From an uncultured Pirellulaceae bacterium (lineage in GTDB: Bacteria > Planctomycetota > Planctomycetia > Pirellulales > Pirellulaceae): 51,882 nucleotides of DNA. Location of the stretch: assembly GCA_937928555.1 (NCBI GenBank), contig CALFWR010000010.1, positions 1 through 51,882 on the forward strand. Reading direction: 5' to 3'. Below are positions 1-7,945 of this stretch, piece after piece. The position numbers and the translations under genes are program-made. Below the pieces are notes generated by a model. The model saw only the letters and a list, made by a program, of their open reading frames with translations. It made no database searches and was not told where the DNA came from. The number at the start of each line of letters is the position of its first letter. Position 1 is the stretch's first letter.

Positions 1-2132
1 GGTAATTCGTACTTGGGTTCGCCGTTTTCAGATGGCACAAGCAATTGGACGTCAGATTCGGTTGGGCAATCGGGAATCAATGAGTTGCTCGAAAGCGGAA
101 CTCGGTGGGAACTATAGACTGAATTCTCGGCTTTTGGAGTCGGCTCTTCACCATCGTTCAGCGACCACCAAACGCTTGGAGAATCGTTTTCGAGTAACCA
201 ACTTTTTCCACCAACATCGACTACTCCTACGGTAAGCGTGACATCGCCACCACGTGAAATACACCTTCTAGTTTTATCGCTAAGCAACCTATGCCAAACT
301 GGATGGTTAACACCAATCTTGATCGGAAGGGATTGATGCTCAAGAATCGCGAGACCGTCTTCGGTCGACAAACCAATCTCGATTGCTAGGCCAGTCAATT
401 CACGAACGCTGTTAATGTCGACGGAAACGGATTCGGACATCAAGTCAACTGTTGTATTCGACACCGCTTTCAGTCTAAATTCGCAAACTTCACGTTCAAT
501 TGCGTCTTCAATATCTTGAACAATCTGGAATTCTTGCGAGTCTACTATGTGCGATGTTTGATCGCGCAGAGTAACTTTGAGCGACCCGCTGACTGAGGTG
601 TCAACAATATAGATTCCCGATTGATCTATTTTCTGGTTGCTGACCACCTTTCCATCGCGTTCAATGGCAGCCGTCAAGTTTTCAGTATCTGGGTTCAGGT
701 TTGCAATAGAAAAGCCAATTAGTTCACCGGTCAAGAACAAATCGAGACCACCCGCTGAAGCATTAAACTTCGGCGGAGAAATAAAGCTTGTTGTTAACGC
801 AGAGCCCACTCTAATGCCAAATGTTTCAAGCCATTTGGACGCGTTCGCGCTTTCCACGTTTACTTGGAGAACTCGCAGTGATCCAAGACTGCCGACTTCC
901 GTAATTCCCGATGGCAAATCCAAACATTGATCAGCGCGAAAAACAATCAACTGCCCTCTGGGCGAACTGATAGTCCTGCTGGATGATCTTTGATAAAGTT
1001 TCTCTCCGCAGAGCTTGTAAACTGCTGGCAAGTCAAGATTGAATGCCAAACTACGGCTCCAAGAAATAACTTCTTTGGGCAGGTTGGCGAGGTCGTCATC
1101 GGTAAAGAAACTCTCAGGTGGTTCTGGTGAATTAAAGAGCTTTCGAACCGGAACAATGAATGGTGTGCCAAAAAGCAACTCTGAGGGGGTGAGACCGGGG
1201 GCAGATTCGAGTCCCCATGGCTTCGGTTGCCAGCGACGATTTCTAGAGTTTCTTTCGAGCCATTCTCTTCCTGATTGCTCGCCGACGAACATCGGAACCA
1301 CACCTTCAAGACGGTATCGTCCCTCAAACTCACGAAGTTGAAGTTTCCCGAAAACCTTCCTTCCAACTTCTTTTTTGTCTACTCGCTTCCCCTTCTTCGC
1401 AGCGACACGTAATTGCCGACGTCGCGCTTTTCGCAGCGCGAGTCTAACTTCTCGATCAGCGACCATGTCATTCTCAATCCGATTCAGCGTCGCCGGGAAA
1501 ATTGAGAAAGGGCGTTCTGCATTCAAAAAGTAACGTGCTAGATCAGCAGCGATCGTACCGGTTGCGAGCCAGTGGCGATATCGTGTCGAAGAAAACGAAA
1601 CTCGTATTGACCTCAACCTCTTCAGAATTTGGTCATTTTCTTGACTAGCAATATTGAATCTTGAGGCTGCCATTGCTTCGGCGAAGGGCAGTCTCATGTC
1701 TAATGGCAAGATCGAGTTTGCGATTGGCCAGCAGATGATGCTGAAATTTCGCGACCATTCTGTGTCTGGAGGAGCCGCCCCGTCAAACTGAATTCGAAAA
1801 GACTCAAACAAGTCGCGTAACACATTTCTTTCAACGATAGAGAAATGGTAACCGAGTGACTCGCCGAGGAGAGGCCAATACTCGGTCCCATTGCCTTTGT
1901 AGCCGTACGCTACTTCGGTCGCCGCGACCAAAAGTGGGATTGGCGATTCCTTCCAAAATTTGCTTTCTAGTGATCGAAGTCGCAAGGTACCGCCTACAAG
2001 CGAATACAGCTCCTCGATTGCCGAATTAGCTAAATCGTGTTCAATCAAATGGAGTTCTTGTCCATTTCGTTGAGATTTTAGCTCATCAAAATGTAGAACC
2101 AATTGTTCGTTTAGAGATTCGTATTCGGACAT
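1..2132 (-). CDS. Large unrecognised protein, 5' part only (runs off left edge)
   Basis: Reading leftward from an ATG at 2132, the frame stays open for about 710 codons to position 1 with no stop, so this is the N-terminal part of a large gene. I do not recognise the family. The first 180 residues look helical, with aromatic-rich blocks (YWPLLGESLG, WPIANSILPLDMRLPF). Around residues 230-260 there is a basic stretch rich in R and K. The rest is rich in short beta-type segments, V/I/T and glycine, with no P-loop, nuclease or transmembrane motif that I can see. No signal peptide. The DNA is visibly more A+T-rich (TTT, AAT, ATT codons) than the housekeeping genes to the right, which could indicate transfer. 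A MITE lies just upstream of the start (2213-2399). Translation of the whole gene is needed to name it. Confidence 0.75.
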   Translation of the reverse strand, partial: MSEYESLNEQLVLHFDELKSQRNGQELHLIEHDLANSAIEELYSLVGGTLRLRSLESKFWKESPIPLLVAATEVAYGYKGNGTEYWPLLGESLGYHFSIVERNVLRDLFESFRIQFDGAAPPDTEWSRNFSIICWPIANSILPLDMRLPFAEAMAASRFNIASQENDQILKRLRSIRVSFSSTRYRHWLATGTIAADLARYFLNAERPFSIFPATLNRIENDMVADREVRLALRKARRRQLRVAAKKGKRVDKKEVGRKVFGKLQLREFEGRYRLEGVVPMFVGEQSGREWLERNSRNRRWQPKPWGLESAPGLTPSELLFGTPFIVPVRKLFNSPEPPESFFTDDDLANLPKEVISWSRSLAFNLDLPAVYKLCGEKLYQRSSSRTISSPRGQLIVFRADQCLDLPSGITEVGSLGSLRVLQVNVESANASKWLETFGIRVGSALTTSFISPPKFNASAGGLDLFLTGELIGFSIANLNPDTENLTAAIERDGKVVSNQKIDQSGIYIVDTSVSGSLKVTLRDQTSHIVDSQEFQIVQDIEDAIEREVCEFRLKAVSNTTVDLMSESVSVDINSVRELTGLAIEIGLSTEDGLAILEHQSLPIKIGVNHPVWHRLLSDKTRRCISRGGDVTLTVGVVDVGGKSWLLENDSPSVWWSLNDGEEPTPKAENSVYSSHRVPLSSNSLIPDCPTESDVQLLVPSENGEPKYEL

Positions 2133-2212
2133 AAAGCGGGGCAGGAAGTAGAAGGCAGTTAGAGGAGCGACTGACGTATTTTAACAGAATCCGAAGCTGC
2201 CGGCAGACTTAG

Positions 2213-2399
2213 CCCGGATTATCCACGAGGCGTGGGCGTCAGAATCAGTTGAGACAGTGATCCGCGACTCAGACACGATGAAACGATCGCCGTGGTTTTC
2301 ATCTACCGGATGATTTACATTTCTTGCTGAATTTCAGCTCTTCCCTTGCTCCTGTTGGCCAGACGTAGAATTAACGCCCGTCGTCGTGAATAATCCGGG
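2213..2399 (+). mobile_element. MITE family 1, full copy, next to a stop codon
   Basis: 187-bp element bounded by inverted CCCGGATTATTCACGA-like ends (the left end has one mismatch, ATTATCCACGA). It lies one base beyond the TGA stop (complement of 2401-2403) of the minus-strand gene at 2401-3120. The flanks are CTTAG on the left and ATCAA on the right. Both fit the N-T-N-A-N target but they are not identical, so this copy may be a recombinant or have lost one duplication. Confidence 0.9.
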
Positions 2400-2400
2400 A

Positions 2401-3120
2401 TCAAATAAAGCTCACTCGCGGCATCAGATCAACGATCGTCTGCACCAGACTTAGAGTCATAAAAAGCACTGCGGTCAGGCAGAAAAACTCCCACATGCCT
2501 ATCCGACGTCGATCGAAGCCCTTGCGTTTTTTCATCCGCAAGCGATCCACCAGATGGCCGCTGATGACCACTAGGCCCACGATCAACAACGTTGACTTGG
2601 CGGCAAGAAACCTGATCTTTGCCAACCGCTGTCCGGGAGTGCTTTCACGGACCTCGCGATTTGACCGTTCGTAGCTGGCATCGTTGACCGGAACCACTCG
2701 CATGTTTGCCACTGAAATGCCGAACACGACTCCCAGCACCAAACCGATCAACGAGCAAAAGAAAAGCCAATCGTGGCGACCGGGGTTCCGGGAAAACTTG
2801 CCATCTGCCAGTCGTTCTTTGCATTCAAGATAAATTGCCGTAGCCCGTTTGGCATCCTTCGCGTCCACCGACACTTTGCGGCTTTTACCCACGACCGCAA
2901 CGTTGGGATCAATTTCATTATCAAGCAAAATCCTTTGAAACTTTCTCGCCACATCGCGATCAACAAAGGCTGCGATCAACACCGGGTGACCGGGCGACAC
3001 ACCGCCGGCGTGTGGGCCCGCAGGGGTCGAAACGTCCGCCCCCGCACGAATCTTGTTCAGAGCTTGGCGAATCGAGTGTTCGTTTTTGGGTCCGCCGGGT
3101 TCTGTGGGCAAATCACTCAT
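2401..3120 (-). CDS. DUF2007-like domain membrane protein
   Basis: 239-aa protein. Residues about 45-110 (VLIAAFVDRDVARKFQRIL through IYLECKERLAD) resemble the DUF2007 'putative signal transducing' fold: a short alpha/beta unit with an early AxFxDRDxA motif. Three hydrophobic segments follow (about 120-145, 175-200, 215-235), so the domain is tethered to the membrane. The start is set at the ATG at 3120, preceded by AAGGAAACGACCGC, which contains a good ribosome binding site. A longer frame upstream has no such site and reads through unlikely sequence. The TGA stop lies one base from a MITE. Function unknown. Confidence 0.75.
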   Translation of the reverse strand: MSDLPTEPGGPKNEHSIRQALNKIRAGADVSTPAGPHAGGVSPGHPVLIAAFVDRDVARKFQRILLDNEIDPNVAVVGKSRKVSVDAKDAKRATAIYLECKERLADGKFSRNPGRHDWLFFCSLIGLVLGVVFGISVANMRVVPVNDASYERSNREVRESTPGQRLAKIRFLAAKSTLLIVGLVVISGHLVDRLRMKKRKGFDRRRIGMWEFFCLTAVLFMTLSLVQTIVDLMPRVSFI

Positions 3121-3556
3121 GCGGTCGTTTCCTTTTTGAAACCGAGTGGCGTACAGCAGACCAATGTCTGGGTTGAATTTGTTGCTGACGCGATTCCATC
3201 GTAGTCCGACCAACAGCCATCCTGCAAATGGTATCCGATGCCCGTTTGCCACATGTTGATCAAAGACAACGCGTAAAACAAAGTGGCGTCTACTGTGGGT
3301 TTTTACGTGATCAAAAAAGACAACCTCGAACGAACAGGCGGAACAACCGGCAACTGAAAACCTTGAAAAACAGGGCAAATTGCGGCCACTTCAGGTCAAC
3401 ATGGGCCAGCGTGCTATCTTTGCATATGCCTCGCATTTAGCGGGGTTTGCTGAACGGATTGCCAGCACTGAACTGAGGTTGAGGACCAACCGTGTCCCTC
3501 ACCTTGCGATATTAAAAGTACGAAACGAGTTTGTGCTTTGTTGGAGATCCAAGTCT

Positions 3557-3931
3557 ATGGCGAAATATTACATTCAATCCAATCGTGTTTCTTTTGTTGT
3601 CTGTGCGAACGACGCTGAAGGCGCTGCCCTTTGGGCGATGCATCGTGTCATCGACGAAAAGATCTGCGACTTTGAAGAGCAACAATTGCTCGAAAACTTT
3701 CTCGCCGATGGCGACGTTGGGATGGATGATGAAGAGCCCATTGATGGTGCTCCCCAAGCCGTTCCCCTGGAACCGATGCTCGAAGGTCTTGCTGAATTCG
3801 CCGAACACATTTCAATCAGCCAGATCGGAATTGGCCGCGATGAAGCCGCCCGTCTGGACACCGAAGAAATCTTCAACCAGTGGCGACAGTTGATGTTCGC
3901 CGTCGATCGTCTGTTCGACCAAATGGGTTAG
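3557..3931 (+). CDS. Conserved hypothetical acidic protein
   Basis: 124-aa cytoplasmic protein beginning MAKYYIQSNRVSFVV. It has an N-terminal beta-rich part (residues 1-30, containing FVVCANDAEGAALWAMHR), a very acidic middle (about 45-70) and a helical C-terminus (EIFNQWRQLMFAVDRLFDQ). The start at 3557 has GGAG eight bases upstream, and a longer frame from 3380 has no such site. No enzymatic motif is seen. I do not recognise a named family, but the codon use and composition look genuine. Convergent with the ankyrin gene at 3992. Confidence 0.7.
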   Translation: MAKYYIQSNRVSFVVCANDAEGAALWAMHRVIDEKICDFEEQQLLENFLADGDVGMDDEEPIDGAPQAVPLEPMLEGLAEFAEHISISQIGIGRDEAARLDTEEIFNQWRQLMFAVDRLFDQMG

Positions 3932-3991
3932 CAAAACAAAGTAGCTCGGTGCTCTACCGTGAATGAAACTCTCTCGACGGGCACCGCCGAA

Positions 3992-4795
3992 CTACATTGC
4001 CGACTCCAACATCGCAATCAAATCCTGATCGCCTGAATCTCGCGCCAGGGCCATCGTCGTCACCCCGTCCTTCCGCGCGATTGCCGGGTCGGCACCGTAA
4101 GCCAAAATCAGCTTCACCGTCTCCAAGCTGCGGCCACGCATGATCGCCTGGTGCAATGGCGTCTTGCCCCAGATGCCCATTGCGTCTGGATCGGCGCCCA
4201 GTTCGAGAATCTCGCGCGTGCCCTGGAGGTCGTCAAAGTCCAACTTTCGCAGCAGCACCGTGGCTTGATGTTGCGGCGAAAGCCCGTTCTCAAAAAGCAC
4301 TTTCGCGCACGCGGCACCCGGAAATTCTGCCGCATGGTAAGCGACTTCGCCATCGTTGACTTCCGCGCCGCGCTCAATCAACAACGCCGCCAGCAACGGA
4401 TTTCCAACAACCCCCACCGCGCCGTAAAGACACGACTCTCGCGAACCTTCGAGGTCAAAGCTAGCGTTTGGATCCGCACCCGCGGCAAGGAGCACCGATA
4501 CGCTGGCCGCCAAGCCCGGCGCACTTTCTTCTTCGCACCAAAATCGCGAAAAGCAGCCGTACAGCAGCGGCTGCCAGTCGCGCGGACCCGTTGGCTCATT
4601 CACGGAAAACTCACCACCACGCAGCGCCGCTGCAAACCGATCGGCATCGCCTGAAATCAACGCTACCAGCGGGTCTTCTGCCAGTGACGTGTCAACGATG
4701 AGCATTTCTTTGGCGGCTGCCAACTTTTCAGCGCGGCCCTGATCGCCCAAGGCACAATTCAGTGAAACGGCTTGTTGGACAAATTCCTCAATCAT
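3992..4795 (-). CDS. Ankyrin-repeat protein
   Basis: 267 aa. Ankyrin-type units are visible in the second half, for example SVLLAAGADPN, ALLIERGAEVND, EILELGADPDAMGIWGKTPLHQAI and LILAYGADPAIARKDGVTTMALA, each with the L..GADP turn and, in the best one, the TPLHxA signature. They end five residues from the stop. The N-terminal 60 residues are a helical cap. There is no signal peptide, so it is probably a cytoplasmic protein-binding scaffold; the partner is unknown. The start codon overlaps the 3' end of the Nudix gene by 8 bp, which suggests translational coupling and one transcript with it. Confidence 0.9.
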   Translation of the reverse strand: MIEEFVQQAVSLNCALGDQGRAEKLAAAKEMLIVDTSLAEDPLVALISGDADRFAAALRGGEFSVNEPTGPRDWQPLLYGCFSRFWCEEESAPGLAASVSVLLAAGADPNASFDLEGSRESCLYGAVGVVGNPLLAALLIERGAEVNDGEVAYHAAEFPGAACAKVLFENGLSPQHQATVLLRKLDFDDLQGTREILELGADPDAMGIWGKTPLHQAIMRGRSLETVKLILAYGADPAIARKDGVTTMALARDSGDQDLIAMLESAM

Positions 4796-5405
4796 GGCAC
4801 CGTTGCATTCGTTGAATCAAGTCATCCAGGAAGATCGCCGACGCGCCCCAGATCTGCAAGTCCCGATACGCGAACCATGGCACCTCGCGATCAACCGGAT
4901 CGTTGTCGACATCAGAGCGCCGCCTGACAGCGGGATTCGTGAAGTGTTCCAGTGGCGCGACGATCAGCTCCGCCACCTCTTCGGCCTGCGGCACAAATTC
5001 GGGCCGTCGGTCCAGCCATCCCACAAACGGCGTCACCGTGAAATCTGACGGCGGCACGTAAAACGGCTGTAGCGAACCAAGGACTTCTATTTGGTCCGCG
5101 CTGACACCGATTTCTTCTTCGACTTCGCGGACTGCGGCTTGCTGCAAAGTTTCACCTGCCTCCACACGACCACCCGGGAAAGAAATCTGCCCCGGATGGT
5201 GTTTGAGTGTTTCAGGTCGTTTGGTCAGGACAAAATTCAGTTCACCGCCAAAGAACAGCAACATCACCGCAGCGATCCGTCCGCTTCCCGGCAAGCCTTC
5301 GGGTCTTCGCCGCGGACGCACCAGGCCGGCGGAACTCATTGAAGAAACCCAGCCCTCCGGCGGGAGCTGTCTCAAAGCATTCTTAAGCGTCGTTTTGTTC
5401 ATCAC
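4788..5405 (-). CDS. Nudix hydrolase, CoA-pyrophosphatase (NudL/YeaB) type
   Basis: 205 aa. The full Nudix box GGRVEAGETLQQAAVREVEE plus EIGV is present at about residues 95-120, preceded by LKHHPGQISFPGG. This HPGQxSFPGG block is the UPF0035 signature of the coenzyme A pyrophosphatase group, which cleaves CoA and derivatives to phosphopantetheine and 3',5'-ADP using Mg2+. The C-terminal PWFAYRDLQIWGASAIFLDDLI also fits that group (the conserved IWGxTA element). Length is as expected. Cytoplasmic. The gene overlaps the downstream ankyrin gene by 8 bp. Substrate preference is inferred from family, not from a direct test. Confidence 0.9.
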   Translation of the reverse strand: MMNKTTLKNALRQLPPEGWVSSMSSAGLVRPRRRPEGLPGSGRIAAVMLLFFGGELNFVLTKRPETLKHHPGQISFPGGRVEAGETLQQAAVREVEEEIGVSADQIEVLGSLQPFYVPPSDFTVTPFVGWLDRRPEFVPQAEEVAELIVAPLEHFTNPAVRRRSDVDNDPVDREVPWFAYRDLQIWGASAIFLDDLIQRMQRCHD

Positions 5406-5456
5406 ACATCGTGGTTAAGGCTTACCGTGGTTGTGGCTCCAGCGTTGGAAACCACA
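5404..5456. repeat. Imperfect palindrome (GTGGTTGTGG type)
   Basis: Intergenic stretch with GTGGTTGTGG followed after a short loop by CCACACCAC. A closely similar palindrome (GTGGTTGTGG...CCACAACCA) lies at 18239-18275 and a half copy near 45399-45425. It may be a short REP-like repeat or a hairpin between the TPM-domain gene and the Nudix gene. Confidence 0.4.
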
Positions 5457-5465
5457 CCACGTTGC

Positions 5466-6692
5466 TCACCAACCACCACTGGCACCCCGGCCTGAAGAGC
5501 TACCGCCACCAAACCCACTCCCACCACCGCCGCTGCGGCTTCCGCCACCCAACCCACTCCCGGATGACGTGGATTTGACAATCCGCGGCGTGTGATACGA
5601 ATGTTGTCTGTAGTAGCGACAATGCCGGCACTTCTCTTCGACCAGAACCTTTCCGCCATGAGAAGTCGTCGCTTGGACGAGTGTCCTTGAGATCTTCGAA
5701 CGTGTGGCATAGTCACACTGGGGGCAGGTCGAAAATCGCGTCCAGAACTTGCCGTAGCGAATCTTGACCACGTCCTCGCAAGTCAAACACGCCCACACGT
5801 CGTAGTCCACACTACCGAGTTGCTCTTCAAGAACCTCCGGCGCGTCGAGGAACTCGTCGTCTTTGACTTCATCCAACAGGATCCGGCTATCGTTGCACTT
5901 TTCGCATTTTCGCGGATGGTAGCGAATCCAGTAACGACCACCGAAAACCAGACCCAGCCCACCGAGCCCCAGCGCGCCGATGATCCACGGCAGATACGAT
6001 CGTTGACGGCGATACTTTCGAAGTTCCGCCCGCTTCAACGCCGCACCCGGAAGCTCCGGCGGCGCATCAAGTTCCGACACGCCCAGAATTCGCGTCGCAC
6101 AACTGCGAATGCCCTCGTAAAGAGCACTTCCCGGGTCACCGTCCTGAAAATTGGGCACGATAATCTGATCCACGATCTGCTGGGAGATCCGTACTTCCTC
6201 GTCCGAATCGACACCCTTCCCCAGAACGATCTCGCTGCGACGATCCTTCATCGCCGCCAGCAGCAAAATTCCGTTGTTGCGAAAGCCTCCGCCAACGCCC
6301 CAATGGTTGAACAGATCCGTTGCAAACACGCGATGCTTGACACCGCTGGTGGTATCGATCACCACCACCGTCATTTCACGACCGACTTTTTGGTAGACCT
6401 CTTCGCAGACCTCATTGATGTGTTCGAATTCTTTTTTGCTTAATACGTCCGTTTCGTCGACCACCCAGCCATCGGGGCGCGGCGAAGCAATGTTCGTCGG
6501 AGTCGGAGCACCGAACTTTCGCTTTTCCTGTCGCTTTTTAATGGGCGACGATTGGGTGCCATCAGCACGAAACTCCACACCCTGATCGCGCGCGGTGAGC
6601 GAACTCGGTATAGCCAATAACAATATCGCCAAAGTTATCGTCCAACGGAGCACTCGACAGGAGCGTTCACCGCAATTCATCATCGTTTCCAA
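5466..6692 (-). CDS. TPM-domain (YgcG-like) exported protein
   Basis: 408 aa. An N-terminal hydrophobic segment (about 14-32, ending SLTARDQG) looks like a signal peptide. Residues about 75-200 form a TPM domain: GWVVDETDVLSKKEFEHI, the central MTVVVIDTT, then NNGILLLAAMKDRRSEIVLGKG. A transmembrane helix (WIIGALGLGGLGLVFGG) follows near 235-255. The cytoplasmic or distal part has paired Cys motifs (CEKCND, CLTCED, CPQCD, CRHCR) that suggest a zinc-ribbon fold. The tail is Gly/Ser-rich and ends GRGASGGW, typical of this family. In other bacteria TPM proteins act at the envelope; the role here is unknown. The Cys-rich region between membrane helix and tail is less usual. Confidence 0.85.
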   Translation of the reverse strand: METMMNCGERSCRVLRWTITLAILLLAIPSSLTARDQGVEFRADGTQSSPIKKRQEKRKFGAPTPTNIASPRPDGWVVDETDVLSKKEFEHINEVCEEVYQKVGREMTVVVIDTTSGVKHRVFATDLFNHWGVGGGFRNNGILLLAAMKDRRSEIVLGKGVDSDEEVRISQQIVDQIIVPNFQDGDPGSALYEGIRSCATRILGVSELDAPPELPGAALKRAELRKYRRQRSYLPWIIGALGLGGLGLVFGGRYWIRYHPRKCEKCNDSRILLDEVKDDEFLDAPEVLEEQLGSVDYDVWACLTCEDVVKIRYGKFWTRFSTCPQCDYATRSKISRTLVQATTSHGGKVLVEEKCRHCRYYRQHSYHTPRIVKSTSSGSGLGGGSRSGGGGSGFGGGSSSGRGASGGW

Positions 6693-6783
6693 AGGTCCAT
6701 CTCTCTGGCCGTTTGCAGCCGCAGGGTTCGTTCGATATTCTAGCGACTCACCCTTGATGAACTACACACGAACAGGACAACTG

Positions 6784-7068
6784 ATGAACCTTCTCCCTCT
6801 GACGCGGGCCTGCCTGGCCTTTGTCGTCACGATTTTGCTGCATCTTTCTGCCAGCGAAGCTCCAGGACAGTGGCAGGACACTTCGCTTTTGCCGCGTCCT
6901 TCGCTCGAGATACGGTTTCAACCACCGATTCGGCGACCTGCCAATTGGTACCCCTACGTGATCGCCCGTCGCGGGGATCGAATGTGGATCAGATCAACAC
7001 CTGTTGAGCTTCGTCCCAATCGCCCGATGCACTTTTGGGGCAACGCACGCCGAAGAATTTTACGGTAG
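6784..7068 (+). CDS. Small secreted hypothetical protein
   Basis: 94 aa if started at 6784 (MNLLPLTRACLAFVVTILL), which gives a clean signal peptide ending near ASEAPGQ. An in-frame ATG at 6757 would add nine residues. The mature part is short, basic and proline-rich (RPSLEIRFQPPIRRPANWYP, then RRGDRMWIRSTPVELRPNRP). No family recognised. Similar tiny exported proteins with 'W-Y-P' and 'R-x-x-P' patterns are common in planctomycetes. Divergently transcribed from the TPM gene, with about 90 bp between the starts. Confidence 0.55.
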   Translation: MNLLPLTRACLAFVVTILLHLSASEAPGQWQDTSLLPRPSLEIRFQPPIRRPANWYPYVIARRGDRMWIRSTPVELRPNRPMHFWGNARRRILR

Positions 7069-7077
7069 GCCACAGTT

Positions 7078-7277
7078 AGTCGCACGCCTCTGGAAGGCTG
7101 TGAAACCAAGTAGCTCGCCTCTCCGAGGCGTGAAAAACCGACTCCGAGAGGCTGTAATTTTGTTCATCGCAACGCCAATGCGCTTCCTTTGGCAATGCCA
7201 GACGCAACCCTCCCCGGCGGTGAACCGCCGACCCTCCCGGTGGGAGGGTGATCGAAAAAATCACAGCTCGGAGAGCC
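7078..7277 (-). repeat. 200-bp dispersed repeat, copy 1
   Basis: The reverse complement of this segment matches 36213-36412 over most of its length. Shared blocks include TGTGATTTTTTCGATCACC, GGTTCACCGCCGGGGAGG, ACAGCCTCTC and CGCCTCGGAG. It contains several inverted repeats (CACCCTCCCGGTGGGAGGGT-like; CGCCTCTCCGAGGCG) that would form hairpins. Short frames across it are not conserved between the copies, so it is non-coding. It lies between the convergent ends of the genes at 6784 and 7298. Confidence 0.8.
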
Positions 7278-7278
7278 A

Positions 7279-7320
7279 TTAACGAAAACCTTTGGCTTTA
7301 ACGAAAGCCTTTGGCTTTGG
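7279..7320 (-). repeat. 19-bp tandem duplication at a gene end
   Basis: AACGAAARCCTTTGGCTTT occurs twice in a row. The first unit on the minus strand contains the last codons and TAA stop of the CvpA-like gene; the second repeats that end, stop codon included, just downstream. A slippage duplication is the simplest explanation. Confidence 0.8.
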
Positions 7321-7936
7321 ACAAACGCTCGCGGTGCTTGTGCCACGTGTCGATAAACGTCGCTTCGGGATCAAACACTCTGACGTCCCCCAGATCGGCA
7401 TCGTCGGGGTGCTTTGACTGGGGCGCTGCTTTGGTCAGAAAATCGGATTCGCGCGACGTCGACAATGCGCCCCGCGAGCGGCTTTGAATGAAAGCCAACC
7501 ACATTCGGTCGGGTCCGATTCCCAATGTTGACGCTTCGGGATCCTTTTGAAAGGCATCCGGGTGCCAGGGTGCCATGTGGAACGAAAACAAGGTAAAGGC
7601 CACAAACACGCTGGCAATCCAGATCGAAAGCACACTTCGGCCAATCAATTCTGTGACTTTGTCGAACTCCAGTTTGTGACCGCTGAGGTATTCCGTCACA
7701 AACCGACAAATCAGAAACGACCCAACGAACAGAATCCAGAGCGACAGAAAATCTGCGAGCTTGGCATAGTCAGCGAGGTTGCTTGCCAGTTGCCCGGCAA
7801 GGGTCTCGTAGTAGCTCGACGCGATCAGGGCCGCGATCAAAAAGTTGATCAGCGTGAGAAAGTTATTCCACAGCCCAAACCACCAGGTCGCGGCGGGTAT
7901 CAGAATGAACAACAAAATGACAGTCAGTATTACCAT
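7298..7936 (-). CDS. CvpA-like membrane protein
   Basis: 212 aa. Four hydrophobic segments at about 1-20, 25-50, 60-85 and 100-120 resemble CvpA (colicin V production family): an N-terminal helix, then the LINFLIAALIASSYYETLA type pair, then LSLWILFVGSFLICRFVTEYL. The C-terminal 90 residues are hydrophilic and end near a tandemly repeated stop region. CvpA proteins sit in the inner membrane and influence secretion and envelope functions. It is the last gene of a three-gene unit with two GspE-like proteins: only 9 bp separate it from the one upstream, so a link with a secretion or pilus apparatus is plausible by context. Confidence 0.7.
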   Translation of the reverse strand: MVILTVILLFILIPAATWWFGLWNNFLTLINFLIAALIASSYYETLAGQLASNLADYAKLADFLSLWILFVGSFLICRFVTEYLSGHKLEFDKVTELIGRSVLSIWIASVFVAFTLFSFHMAPWHPDAFQKDPEASTLGIGPDRMWLAFIQSRSRGALSTSRESDFLTKAAPQSKHPDDADLGDVRVFDPEATFIDTWHKHRERLSKAKGFR

Positions 7937-7945
7937 CGTATTTTC

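Noticed and set aside
947..1366. A 139-codon minus-strand frame inside the left-edge gene
   Set aside because: It is a shifted frame within the long open frame from 2132 to 1, which has consistent codon use.
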